Assembly: GCA_020636275.1 (NCBI GenBank)
Contig: JACJYD010000002.1
Coordinates: forward strand, 372,001-436,000
Source of the DNA: Lewinellaceae bacterium
Lineage (GTDB): Bacteria; Bacteroidota; Bacteroidia; Chitinophagales; Saprospiraceae
Length of the DNA: 64,000 nucleotides
Direction: 5' to 3'
The stretch's first letter is position 1, and every line of letters starts with the position of its first letter. The notes beneath the pieces were generated by a model. That model did no database searches and had not been told where the DNA came from. It worked only from the letters and a program-made list of their open reading frames with translations. The position numbers were made by a program, and so were the translations under genes. Positions 34,644-43,259 of this stretch are shown piece after piece.

Positions 34644-35099
34644 ATGTATCAGCTGAAAAGGGTTCAACGTTTGCCGGTCGATTTGAAAACGGCCTGGGAT
34701 TTCTTTTCCTCCCCCCGCAACCTCTCCGTCATCACCCCACCCGAAATGGGGTTTGAGGTGCAGTCGGAATTGCCGGAGAAAATGTACCCGGGTATTTTCA
34801 TCCGCTACAAAGTTCGTCCTTTATTCGGGATTCCGGTTACCTGGGTGACGGAAATTACCCATGTGGAAGAAGGCCGTTTTTTTGTAGACGAACAACGGGT
34901 AGGACCCTACCGCATCTGGCACCACCAACATTTCTTCAAAGAAATTCCGGGAGGGGTGGAGATGACGGATGTGGTGGATTACCAACTGCCCTTTGGGTTC
35001 CTGGGCGATCTGGTCCATCCCTTTCTGGTGGGGCCCCGCTTGAAACAGATCTTTGAATTTCGCAACCGGAAACTGGTGGAATTGTTTGGGGAAATTTAA
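34644..35099 (+). CDS. SRPBCC family (polyketide cyclase/START-like) protein
   Basis: A 151-residue protein matching the SRPBCC fold: RVQRLPVDLKTAWDFFSSPRNLSVITPPEMGF at the start, a string of beta-strands (VTWVTEITHVEEGRFFVDEQ), and a C-terminal helix (RLKQIFEFRNRKLVELF). Its DQQ-like ligand cavity sequence resembles CoxG/YfiT-type hypothetical members. The ATG at 34644 is the first in frame after the divergent promoter region; the frame is open much further upstream but there it is antisense to the flavoprotein gene. Ligand unknown. Confidence 0.85.
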   Translation: MYQLKRVQRLPVDLKTAWDFFSSPRNLSVITPPEMGFEVQSELPEKMYPGIFIRYKVRPLFGIPVTWVTEITHVEEGRFFVDEQRVGPYRIWHHQHFFKEIPGGVEMTDVVDYQLPFGFLGDLVHPFLVGPRLKQIFEFRNRKLVELFGEI

Positions 35100-35114
35100 T
35101 TTCTCCCAAAATGG

Positions 35115-35122
35115 TATCTTTG
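35115..35122 (+). promoter_or_regulatory. TAnnTTTG -7 box of aspartate kinase gene
   Basis: TATCTTTG matches the Bacteroidota -7 consensus exactly and lies 28 bases before the ATG. A well-placed -33 TTG is not obvious; the nearest TTTG (35085-35088) is farther than the usual 19-21 bases. Confidence 0.5.
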
Positions 35123-35150
35123 GGCCGCATTTAATAAATCGTTTTTTTCA

Positions 35151-36449
35151 ATGAAAAACCTCAAGGTCTTCAAATTCGGCGGCTCCTCTGTGCGCGATGC
35201 CGCCAATGTGAAAAATGTGACATCCATCCTCCAATCCTTTGCCGGAAGGCCGATCCTGATCGTCGTTTCGGCCATGGGCAAGACGACCAACGCATTGGAG
35301 GAGGTCGTAGGCGCTCATGCCAATAAAACGGGCAAAGCTTTTGATCTGCTCAACGCGATCAGGGACCAGCACTACCGGATCATGGCCGAGCTGTTTGATC
35401 CCGGAGATGAGGTCTACGCCGCTGTCAACGACCAATTTGTGGCGGTGGAATGGGTGTTGGAAGAAGAGCCCCACGAAAACTACGACTATATGTACGACCA
35501 GATCGTCTGTGTCGGCGAACTGGTTTCCTCTACCATCGTAGCGGCTTATCTGAATAAGATCGGACTCCCCACCAGTTGGCTGGATGCCCGGGACGTCATC
35601 CTCACCGACGAGATCTACCGCGAAGGCTGGGTGCAGTGGGAGGAAACGGTAGAGCGGGCCAAAGCCAAAGCCCAGCCGCTCCTGGAAAAAGGCGGGTTTG
35701 TGCTGACACAGGGCTTCATCGGCAGCACCGATTCGAATGAAACGACCACGCTGGGCAGGGAAGGGTCCGACTATACGGCGGCTATCTTCTCTTTCTGCCT
35801 CGACGCCGAGGATATGACCATCTGGAAAGATGTGCCCGGCGTACTGACCGCCGACCCACGCCTTTTCGACAATATCGTCAAACTCGACCGGCTGTCGTAT
35901 CGCGAGGCCATTGAAATGACCTATTACGGAGCCAAGGTGATCCACCCCAAGACGATCAAACCCCTTCAGAACAAGAGTATTCCGCTTTACGTAAAATCGT
36001 TCATCGAGCCGCAGGGCGAAGGCACCCTCATCTCCAGCGATGTGGAAGACCATTATCCGCCCATGGTCGCCGTGGAGCGCAACCAGGCTTTGGTTTACAT
36101 CTCCACCCGCGATTTTTCCTTCGTGGCCGAGCACCACATGAGCGTGTTGTTCAACCACATCGCCAACCTCCGCCTGCAGGTCAATATGATGCAAAATACC
36201 GCGATCAGTTTCGCCGTTTGCGTCAACGACATCGACGATAAGGTCGAACGGTTTGCCCAACAGATCCAGGGTGAATTCAAAGTCATGATCGACCGTCAAC
36301 TCGAACTGATCACCGTGCGCCACGCTCAGCCGGCCGTGCTCGAAAACCTGCGCAAAGGCAAGATCCTTCTTATGGAAGAACGCACCAAGGACACCGTGCA
36401 GATGGTGGTGAAAAATGTGCAGGTGCTGGATTGGAAGGAGGTGGAATGA
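35151..36449 (+). CDS. lysC: Aspartate kinase
   Basis: A 432-residue monofunctional aspartokinase, first step from aspartate to lysine, threonine, methionine and diaminopimelate. The N-terminus VFKFGGSSV is the kinase signature; LGREGSDYTAAIF, MTIWKDVPGVLTADPRL and YYGAKVIHPKTIKPL are conserved active-site segments. The last 130 residues hold ACT-type regulatory repeats (LVYISTRDFSF, LRLQVNMMQNTAISFAVCV). No homoserine dehydrogenase domain is fused. lysC is the generic symbol; a threonine-sensitive isozyme cannot be excluded. Confidence 0.95.
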   Translation: MKNLKVFKFGGSSVRDAANVKNVTSILQSFAGRPILIVVSAMGKTTNALEEVVGAHANKTGKAFDLLNAIRDQHYRIMAELFDPGDEVYAAVNDQFVAVEWVLEEEPHENYDYMYDQIVCVGELVSSTIVAAYLNKIGLPTSWLDARDVILTDEIYREGWVQWEETVERAKAKAQPLLEKGGFVLTQGFIGSTDSNETTTLGREGSDYTAAIFSFCLDAEDMTIWKDVPGVLTADPRLFDNIVKLDRLSYREAIEMTYYGAKVIHPKTIKPLQNKSIPLYVKSFIEPQGEGTLISSDVEDHYPPMVAVERNQALVYISTRDFSFVAEHHMSVLFNHIANLRLQVNMMQNTAISFAVCVNDIDDKVERFAQQIQGEFKVMIDRQLELITVRHAQPAVLENLRKGKILLMEERTKDTVQMVVKNVQVLDWKEVE

Positions 36450-36456
36450 GGCCGTA

Positions 36457-37356
36457 ATGAAAAGAAAAACAGGTAAGTCGGGATGGTTAATTTTTCTTTT
36501 TCTGGTTCTGTTCGGTCTGCCGGGCCGGGCCGTTTATTCTCAGGCTGTTCCGGACAGTCTTTTCATGATCAGCTTGAGAAAAGAGCTGGAAAATAGCAAA
36601 AAGCTTTGTGCCGAACCCTGGGTTAGCTACGTCGGGATCAGCGGCTCCAATTTGACAGATCCGCCGGAAAATCTCCCCGATTCGGTCCTTTTCAGGGCTG
36701 TAAAGGGGAAAAACACCTTGGTCATCATTCATGGAATGGGTATTTCCTATTCAAAGGTGAAAAAACATTACGACCGGGTGCTGCATTGGACGAAAGAAGA
36801 GAACGATCCCATTCCCTATGAAATCATCATCGGGGTGACGTGGCCGGGGCTGGAATTGAAGCCCTCCAAATTGAGCTTTGGCGTGGTCTTTCTGGAATCC
36901 AACCCCAAAGCGCGGCGCTCGGGGAAAAAGCTGGCTGCACTATTGGACACCCTTTCTCAAACGGCTGCATCCATGGATATTCTGACCCACAGTATGGGCT
37001 CCAAAGTGTTATTGGAGGCGATGAAAGAAAAAAGGTTTTCGGTCGATCGCCTTTTTCTCATGGCCCCATCGATCGATGCGAAGGTCTTTCAGGAAAATCG
37101 AAAATATGGATTTGTCTCAGGCGCAGTCCGGGATGAAGTAGTGGTTCTGTACTCCCGGAACGATCCGGCTTTTCGATTTTTCGGGGAAAAGAAGATGGGG
37201 TATTTGGGAGCGGTGAGCAAAAAGCCTTTTCCCGAAGGGAAGTTTCTGAATTGGGACCTCAGCGCCGAGGTCCGCTCGCATTCGTATTGGTACTACGAAA
37301 CCGTTTACGTCAGGCTCGCCGCCTTCCTGGAAGGAAAAACGATCCATCCCGATTAG
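36457..37356 (+). CDS. Exported alpha/beta hydrolase (DUF900-like)
   Basis: A 299-residue protein with an N-terminal signal/anchor (GWLIFLFLVLFGLPGRAVYS). The hydrolase core shows KNTLVIIHGMGIS (oxyanion strand) and DILTHSMGSKVLLEA, where the elbow reads HSMGS with the serine nucleophile. This resembles DUF900-type hydrolases seen in Bacteroidota. The ATG at 36457, eight bases after the aspartate kinase stop, is preferred over an in-frame upstream start inside that gene. Periplasmic esterase or peptidase action is plausible but substrate is unknown. Confidence 0.8.
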   Translation: MKRKTGKSGWLIFLFLVLFGLPGRAVYSQAVPDSLFMISLRKELENSKKLCAEPWVSYVGISGSNLTDPPENLPDSVLFRAVKGKNTLVIIHGMGISYSKVKKHYDRVLHWTKEENDPIPYEIIIGVTWPGLELKPSKLSFGVVFLESNPKARRSGKKLAALLDTLSQTAASMDILTHSMGSKVLLEAMKEKRFSVDRLFLMAPSIDAKVFQENRKYGFVSGAVRDEVVVLYSRNDPAFRFFGEKKMGYLGAVSKKPFPEGKFLNWDLSAEVRSHSYWYYETVYVRLAAFLEGKTIHPD

Positions 37357-37462
37357 GGTATCCGGAATTTTGGGTGTATTATTAAAAATGCCGGGAAGGC
37401 GTCTTCCCGCATTAAACCAATTTCACCCTCCGGCGTCCAAGGCCGGAACCAAACGCATCGGC

Positions 37463-39142
37463 ATGGATAGAAGAGCAACTCTCGCAATGTTGTTGGGCCA
37501 AAGAAAAACCACCCAAAAGGTGGTGAAAAAGTCGGCGAAAACTACCGCCGTTCTGAATGGCCTGATCCCCTACACCGGCCCCTGGGGCCTTGAACAAGCC
37601 GCCCACCTGCTGCGGCGCGCTACTTTTGGACCCACCTACGCCCTCATCAAGGAGGCCGTCAACCTGGGACTCGACGCTACCGTGGCCAACCTGCTGGCCG
37701 ATTCCCCGCTGCCCGATCCGCCCCTGAACCCCAATTTTCAGGATGACCCCGACGTTCCCGTCGGCGAGACCTGGATCGACGCCCCATACTCCGCGACCAC
37801 CAATTTCATCGGGTACCGTTCGCAATCGCTGTACGCCTGGGCCATGGGGAATATGCTGGCGGAGGGTATGTCTATCCGGGAAAAAATGACCCTCTTTTGG
37901 CACAACCATTTCGTAGTGTCGATCGGAACGGTCAATGACCCCAAATTCATTTACAAATACATCACCACCCTGCGCTCCGGGGCATTGGGCAATTTCCGCC
38001 AACTGGTCAAGGAGATCTCCATCGATCCGGCCATGTTGCGCTACCTCAACGGAAACCAGAATACCAAGAACGCACCCAACGAGAACTACGCCCGCGAATT
38101 GCTGGAATTGTTTACCATCGGAAAAGGCCCGCAGGTCGGCCCCGGGGATTATACCAATTACACCGAGCAGGATGTCACCGAGATCGCCAAAGTGCTTACC
38201 GGATGGGTCGATACGGGGTATTTGAGCGTGAATCCGGGCATACCTGTCGGCTCCGCATTCGTGCCCAACCGGCACAATACGTCTACCAAACAGTTGTCCT
38301 ACCGGTTCGACAACGCTGTCATTCCCAACGGAAATGCCAACGAGTATAGCGATCTGGTCGACATCATTTTCCAACAGGATGAAGTAGCCCGGTTTATTTG
38401 CCGGAAATTGTACCGCTGGTTTGTCTACTACGTCATTGACGACCTGGTGGAAACCGAGGTGATCGAGCCGATGGCCCAGGTGCTCATCGACAACGACTAC
38501 GAGGTTTATCCGGTTCTGGAGGCGCTCCTAAAGAGCGAACACTTCTTCAATGTGCTGAATGTCGGCCCGATGATCAAAAACCCGGTCGACTTTATCCTGA
38601 CGTGTTCCAAGTCGTTGGATATGTCCGTGCCCACCACCTTGTCGGGCCAGTACCGGTCCTGGTTGAAGATGGCGGAACCGCTGGTGGCGCTCCAAATGCA
38701 GATCTTCAGTCCACCCGATGTAGCCGGATGGAAAGCCTACTACCAGGAGCCGCTCTTTTACCGGCAGTGGATCAACTCGGTGACCCTGCCGTTCCGCATG
38801 ATCATCACCGATGCTTTATCGACGATTGGGTATAATATTGGCGCGGGGATCACCCTGAAGATCGATGTGCTGGCGCTGATCGCCACCTTCGACAACCCCT
38901 CCGATCCGAATGCGTTGCTCGACGAGTTTTCCTGGATCCTTTTCCCCCAGCCCATCACCGACAATCAGAAGACCTACCTGAAGAACGTGCTGATCCCCGG
39001 ATTGCCCGACTTTGAATGGACGGTTGAATACCAGGATTACCTGTCCGATCCGACGAATCCGGCCTTTTCCGGTCCGGTGGAACTCAAGCTGCGCCTGCTG
39101 TTGAAGGCCATGCTGAATATGCCGGAATTCTATCTGAGTTAA
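37463..39142 (+). CDS. DUF1800 family protein
   Basis: A 559-residue protein of the DUF1800 family: AAHLLRRATFGPTYALIKEA near residue 50, MSIREKMTLFWHNHFV, NENYARELLELFTIG and the YFRNP-like ICRKLYRWFVYYVID segment. DUF1800 proteins are almost always encoded beside a DUF1501 protein, as here (25 bases downstream), and are thought to act in the periplasm or on exported substrates. I prefer ATG 37463 (MDRRATLAMLL), which resembles a twin-arginine-type leader; an upstream start at 37370 would add 31 residues without a signal. Confidence 0.88.
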   Translation: MDRRATLAMLLGQRKTTQKVVKKSAKTTAVLNGLIPYTGPWGLEQAAHLLRRATFGPTYALIKEAVNLGLDATVANLLADSPLPDPPLNPNFQDDPDVPVGETWIDAPYSATTNFIGYRSQSLYAWAMGNMLAEGMSIREKMTLFWHNHFVVSIGTVNDPKFIYKYITTLRSGALGNFRQLVKEISIDPAMLRYLNGNQNTKNAPNENYARELLELFTIGKGPQVGPGDYTNYTEQDVTEIAKVLTGWVDTGYLSVNPGIPVGSAFVPNRHNTSTKQLSYRFDNAVIPNGNANEYSDLVDIIFQQDEVARFICRKLYRWFVYYVIDDLVETEVIEPMAQVLIDNDYEVYPVLEALLKSEHFFNVLNVGPMIKNPVDFILTCSKSLDMSVPTTLSGQYRSWLKMAEPLVALQMQIFSPPDVAGWKAYYQEPLFYRQWINSVTLPFRMIITDALSTIGYNIGAGITLKIDVLALIATFDNPSDPNALLDEFSWILFPQPITDNQKTYLKNVLIPGLPDFEWTVEYQDYLSDPTNPAFSGPVELKLRLLLKAMLNMPEFYLS

Positions 39143-39167
39143 TTGCCAAATCCAAAAAACAGAAAAA

Positions 39168-40727
39168 ATGAAACGCAGAGATTTTCTAAAAACCTCGACG
39201 GCTGTCAGTTTGCCCCTTCTGCTCAACGGGTTTGGCGTAAAGGCCTTCGCCCGGAATGCCTTGTTCAACGCCTTCAACGGCGATAGTGACAAGGTGCTCG
39301 TGCTCATTCAACTCAACGGCGGAAACGACGGCTTAAATATGATCCTTCCGCTCGATCAATACAGTCCCCTGGCCAATGCCCGACCCAATATTCTCATTCC
39401 GGAAAACCAGGCCATCCTCCTTACCCAGGAGACGGGCCTCCATCCGGTGATGACCGGTTTGCAGGGCGTTTACGACAATGCCCGGATGGCCGTGGTACAA
39501 GGGGTGGGCTATCCCAATCAAAACCGCTCCCACTTCCGTTCCACCGATATCTGGACCTCCGGTTCGCCGGCCGAGGAAGCCTGGAATACGGGCTGGTTGG
39601 GCCGCTATTTCGACCTTGAGCATTCGACTTTTCCGACGGGCTATCCCAATCCCGACTATCCCGATCCTTTCGCCATCACGATCGGCTCTCTGGTTTCGGC
39701 AACCTGCCAGGGAGTGGGAGCGAATTACAGCATGGCCATTACCGATCCCTTTTCTTTATTCCCGTTGTCGAGTGGGGGGGAGGATATACCCCCGAGTACC
39801 CCATACGGGGAGGAACTGACCTTCCTGCGGGAGACCATTCTCCAAACCAATCAGTATTCGGATACGATCACCAATGCGGCGAATCTGGGCTCCAATATGG
39901 CGACCTATCCGGCCGACAATGCCCTGGCGCAGCAATTGAAGAATGTCGCCCTGCTCATCGCCGGAGGATTGAAGACAAAGATCTACGTGGCGAACCTGGG
40001 CGGCTTCGATACGCATGCCAACCAGGTGCTGAACAACGACCCTACGCTCGGGGAGCATGCCCAATTGCTCAAAACGTTGTCGGATGCCGTGGCCGTTTTC
40101 CAGGAAGACCTGCAACTGCTTGGAATCGAAGAGCGGGTGATCACCATGACTTTCAGCGAGTTCGGCCGGCGCATCCAGTCGAACGATAGCTACGGTACGG
40201 ACCATGGTTCGGCGGCTCCGCTGTTGGTCTTCGGCTCCTGCATCAACGCCGGTATCCTGGGCGACAATCCCGAGATCCCCGATCCGATCGGGGGACAGGA
40301 TGGCGTGGCCATGCAGTACGATTTCCGCAATATCTACGGGTCGGTGTTGAAGGATTGGTTTGAAGTGCCGGAAGACACGATCAAGGAATTGCTGTTCGAC
40401 GATTTCCAATACATCCCGATCATTCAACCCTGCAGTCCCTCCGGCATCAGCGATCTGGTCGTTCAGCCCGAAGCGGTCGACCTGTTCGTCTACCCAAACC
40501 CCTTCCGCTCGAATTTGACCATTCGCTTCAGCTCCGGACAGGAGCGGGTTCGCCTCAGCGTATTTGATAGCCTGAGTTGTGAACGGGAAGTCCTTTTCGA
40601 TAAAACCCTTTCCGCGGGCCAGCACGAAGTGAATTTCGACGGCCACCGCCTTGCGCCGGGCACCTACTATGTGCGCGTGCAGATGGAAAGGGGGAGGCAG
40701 AAAACGAAAGTGGTAATAAAGCAGTAG
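39168..40727 (+). CDS. DUF1501 protein with T9SS sorting domain
   Basis: A 519-residue DUF1501 protein (sulfatase/alkaline-phosphatase-like fold). MKRRDFLKTS with a following hydrophobic stretch fits a Tat leader. Family segments include LVLIQLNGGNDGLNMILPL, NQNRSHFRSTDIWTSG and MTFSEFGRRIQSNDSYGTDHG, with conserved Asp/His residues that may bind metal. The last 80 residues are a type IX C-terminal sorting domain (VYPNPFRSNLTIRF, LAPGTYYVRVQ). A folded Tat substrate handed to T9SS is an interesting combination. Co-transcribed with the DUF1800 gene. Confidence 0.9.
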   Translation: MKRRDFLKTSTAVSLPLLLNGFGVKAFARNALFNAFNGDSDKVLVLIQLNGGNDGLNMILPLDQYSPLANARPNILIPENQAILLTQETGLHPVMTGLQGVYDNARMAVVQGVGYPNQNRSHFRSTDIWTSGSPAEEAWNTGWLGRYFDLEHSTFPTGYPNPDYPDPFAITIGSLVSATCQGVGANYSMAITDPFSLFPLSSGGEDIPPSTPYGEELTFLRETILQTNQYSDTITNAANLGSNMATYPADNALAQQLKNVALLIAGGLKTKIYVANLGGFDTHANQVLNNDPTLGEHAQLLKTLSDAVAVFQEDLQLLGIEERVITMTFSEFGRRIQSNDSYGTDHGSAAPLLVFGSCINAGILGDNPEIPDPIGGQDGVAMQYDFRNIYGSVLKDWFEVPEDTIKELLFDDFQYIPIIQPCSPSGISDLVVQPEAVDLFVYPNPFRSNLTIRFSSGQERVRLSVFDSLSCEREVLFDKTLSAGQHEVNFDGHRLAPGTYYVRVQMERGRQKTKVVIKQ

Positions 40728-40738
40728 TTTTAGTTTTT

Positions 40739-40822
40739 TAGTTTATAAGGGTATGAGTTTTTGTTGCTCCCTCAAAAACTCATACCCTCATAAACTCATA
40801 CCCTCATAAACTTATAAACTAT
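40739..40822. repeat. AGTTTATAAG inverted repeat with direct repeats
   Basis: GGGTATGAGTTTTTG (40749-40763) pairs with CAAAAACTCATACCC (40773-40787); then ACTCATACCCTCATAA occurs twice in tandem, and TAGTTTATAAG (40739-40749) pairs with CTTATAAACTA (40811-40821). It lies between the convergent DUF1501 and kbl genes. Confidence 0.75.
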
Positions 40823-42009
40823 TTTATTACGCCCAGTTCCTTTCCTACCTTGGAAAATGCGGCTACGGCTTTTTCCAAATGTTCCATTTCATGCCCCGCG
40901 GAGATCTGTACGCGGATGCGGGCTTTTCCTTTGGGTACGACCGGATAGAAAAAGCCGATCACGTAGATGCCTTCTTTGAGGAGGCGGGCTGCGAATTCCT
41001 GGGCCAGTTTGGCATCATAAAGCATGATAGGGGTAATGGGGTGCTCGCCGGGGATGATGTCGAAGCCGGCGGCGGTCATGGCTTTACGGAAATATTGGGT
41101 ATTGCGTTCCAGTTTGTCGCGCAGGGCGGTGGAGGCGGTGAGCAGGTCGATCACTTTGATCGATGCGCCGACGATGGCCGGGGCGACTGTATTGGAGAAC
41201 AAATACGGCCGGCTGCGCTGACGCAGTAGGTCGACGATCTCCTGGCGGGCGGCAGTGAAACCACCTGATGCGCCGCCCATCGCCTTGCCCAGGGTTCCGG
41301 TGATGATGTCGACGCGGCCCATGACATTGCGGTATTCGTGGGTGCCGCGGCCGGTTTTGCCGAGGAAACCCGTGGCATGGCATTCATCGATCATGACCAT
41401 GGCATCGTATTTTTCAGCCAGGTCGCAGATCTTATCGAGTTGGGCGATGGTGCCGTCCATGGAAAAGGCGCCGTCGGTGGCGATGAGCCGGCGGCGGGCG
41501 CTCTGGGCGATCTTGAGCTCTTCCTCCAGCGCATTCATATCGTTGTGCTTGTAGCGAAAGCGCTGGGCCTTGCACAAGCGGATGCCGTCGATAATGGAGG
41601 CATGGTTGAGTTCGTCGGAAATAATGGCGTCTTCTTCCCCGAGCAGCGGTTCGAACAAGCCCCCGTTGGCATCGAAGGCGGCAGCGTAGAGAATGGAGTC
41701 GTCCGTGCCCAGGAAGTCGGCGATCTTGCGTTCCAGTTGTTTGTGGATATCCTGCGTACCGCAGATGAAGCGCACCGACGACAAGCCGTAGCCGTGCGTG
41801 CGGATCGTGTCGATCGCCGCTTCGATCACCTCCGGGTGGGAGGAGAGACCCAGGTAGTTGTTGGCGCAGAAATTGAGCACTTGCCCCCCTTCCAGGGTGT
41901 TGATCCTGGCGCCTTGCGGGGTAGTGATCGTGCGTTCGGTTTTATAAAGACCTGCCTCTTTGATCTCGGCAAGCTCTTTTTGGAGCGTTGGTTCGACTTT
42001 GGTAAACAT
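40819..42009 (-). CDS. kbl: Glycine C-acetyltransferase (2-amino-3-ketobutyrate CoA ligase)
   Basis: A 396-residue PLP enzyme of the alpha-oxoamine synthase family that splits 2-amino-3-ketobutyrate with CoA into glycine and acetyl-CoA. FCANNYLGLSSHPEVI, FICGTQDIHKQLE, DECHATGFLGKTGRGTHEY and TGTLGKAMGGASGG (PLP lysine) are hallmark segments. The start MFTKVEP at 42009 fits the family; a longer frame by 13 codons is not needed. The preceding gene on the same strand is the threonine dehydrogenase that makes its substrate, so the pair forms a threonine-to-glycine pathway. Confidence 0.95.
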   Translation of the reverse strand: MFTKVEPTLQKELAEIKEAGLYKTERTITTPQGARINTLEGGQVLNFCANNYLGLSSHPEVIEAAIDTIRTHGYGLSSVRFICGTQDIHKQLERKIADFLGTDDSILYAAAFDANGGLFEPLLGEEDAIISDELNHASIIDGIRLCKAQRFRYKHNDMNALEEELKIAQSARRRLIATDGAFSMDGTIAQLDKICDLAEKYDAMVMIDECHATGFLGKTGRGTHEYRNVMGRVDIITGTLGKAMGGASGGFTAARQEIVDLLRQRSRPYLFSNTVAPAIVGASIKVIDLLTASTALRDKLERNTQYFRKAMTAAGFDIIPGEHPITPIMLYDAKLAQEFAARLLKEGIYVIGFFYPVVPKGKARIRVQISAGHEMEHLEKAVAAFSKVGKELGVIK

Positions 42010-42045
42010 ATAGCGTTTTTTTGTTTTGTAATTTTTAGAATGCCG

Positions 42046-42121
42046 CAACCCTTCAACCCTTCAACCCTTCAACTTTTCAACTCTTCAACTCTTCAACTTT
42101 TCAACTTTTCAACCTTTTCAA
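42046..42121. repeat. Tandem 8-bp TTCAACYY repeats (GTTGAAAA family)
   Basis: Eight or nine copies of CTTCAACC/TTTCAACT-type octamers lie between kbl and the dehydrogenase gene. They cover the final codons and stop of the dehydrogenase (encoding VEKVEKLKS). The same motif, reverse-oriented, lies at 58853-58900. Confidence 0.85.
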
Positions 42122-43064
42122 CCGCATACTGCTCCGCCAAATGCACCAGCATATCCTCCGTCATAGAAACCAGATCGTATTTAGGAACCCAGCCCCAATC
42201 GCGGCGGGCATGGGAATCGTCGATGCTTTGGGTCCAGGAATCGGCGATGGCCTGGCGGAAATCGGGTTGGTAACTGACCTTAAAATCCGGGATATGCTTG
42301 CGGATCTCAAGGCTGATCTCAGCGGGCGTAAAACTCATGGCGGAGAGGTTGTAGCTGGTTCGGATGCTAATGCGATCGGCGGGCGCGTCCATGAGCTCGA
42401 GCGTACCGCGGATGGCATCGTCCATGTAGAGCATGGGAAGCCGGGTATCTTCCTTCAGGAAACATTCGTAAGGTTGGCCCAGAATGGCTTTGTGGTAAAT
42501 ATCGACGGCATAGTCGGTGGTACCGCCTCCCGGCAGGGATTGGTAGCCGATGATACCCGGGTAGCGCACGGACCGGACGTCGAGTCCGTAGCGGGTGTGG
42601 AAATACTGGCACCAGAGTTCCCCCGCTACCTTGCTGATCCCATAGACCGTAGTCGGCTCCATTACCGTGAACTGCGGCGTGTTGACCCGGGGCGTGGTAG
42701 TGCCAAATACGGCGATAGAACTGGGGTTGAACACTTTAGCGATCTTTTTTTCGCGGGCCACTTCCAGAATATTCAGGAGGCCTTTCATATTGATGTCCCA
42801 GGTCGGTAGCGGGGCCTGCTCGCCTTTGGCGGAGAGAATGGCCGCCAGGTGGTAGATCTGGGTAACCTGGTGCCGGTCGATCAATTCCGCGATGTGGTCG
42901 GCTTCCAGGACGTTGAGGAATTCAAAATGGCCTACATGGTGGTCGAGTTTGCGGATGTCGGTGGGGATGACGTTGTCTTCACCAAAACGTTGGCGCAGGG
43001 CTTCTGTCAGTACGGAGCCGATCTGTCCGTTGGCCCCGGTTATCAGGATAGTGTCTTTGGTCAT
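42093..43064 (-). CDS. tdh: L-threonine 3-dehydrogenase, NAD-epimerase (SDR) type
   Basis: A 323-residue extended SDR. ILITGANGQIGSVLTEAL binds NAD, IYHLAAILSA follows, the catalytic pair is in TTVYGISKVAGEL (YxxxK), and RYPGIIGYQSLPGGGTTDYAVDIYHKAI is characteristic of the short-chain threonine dehydrogenases found in Bacteroidota. It oxidises threonine to 2-amino-3-ketobutyrate for Kbl. The C-terminal nine residues are encoded within an octamer repeat, so the natural C-terminus may vary between strains. Confidence 0.92.
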   Translation of the reverse strand: MTKDTILITGANGQIGSVLTEALRQRFGEDNVIPTDIRKLDHHVGHFEFLNVLEADHIAELIDRHQVTQIYHLAAILSAKGEQAPLPTWDINMKGLLNILEVAREKKIAKVFNPSSIAVFGTTTPRVNTPQFTVMEPTTVYGISKVAGELWCQYFHTRYGLDVRSVRYPGIIGYQSLPGGGTTDYAVDIYHKAILGQPYECFLKEDTRLPMLYMDDAIRGTLELMDAPADRISIRTSYNLSAMSFTPAEISLEIRKHIPDFKVSYQPDFRQAIADSWTQSIDDSHARRDWGWVPKYDLVSMTEDMLVHLAEQYAVEKVEKLKS

Positions 43065-43149
43065 AGCAGGTTAGGTTGGCGGGTAAAACACGGCCTGCAA
43101 ATTACTAAATAATTCAGGTTAGGATAAATCGCCAACCAAATTTTCAAGA

Positions 43150-43259
43150 GGAAACGGCGTTTCTTAGAAACGCCGTTTCCAAAAGCTAAATGCCGTTTCC
43201 CAGAAGTAAACGCCGTTTCCAAAAGCTAAACGCCGTTTCTTAGAAACGCCGTTTCGGAA
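43150..43259. repeat. GCCGTTTCC array: 14-bp hairpin plus 20-bp tandem units
   Basis: A perfect hairpin, GGAAACGGCGTTTC (43150-43163) with GAAACGCCGTTTCC (43167-43180), leads into repeats whose GCCGTTTCC core recurs at 43172, 43192, 43212, 43232 and 43248 (spacing 20, 20, 20, 16). The array runs into the last codons of the HsdR_N-type gene. Spacers of about 8-11 bases exclude CRISPR. Confidence 0.85.

Noticed and set aside
43150..43259. Possible CRISPR array from regular GCCGTTTCC repeats
   Set aside because: Intervals between repeat cores are only about 8-11 bases and near-identical, with no cas genes nearby.
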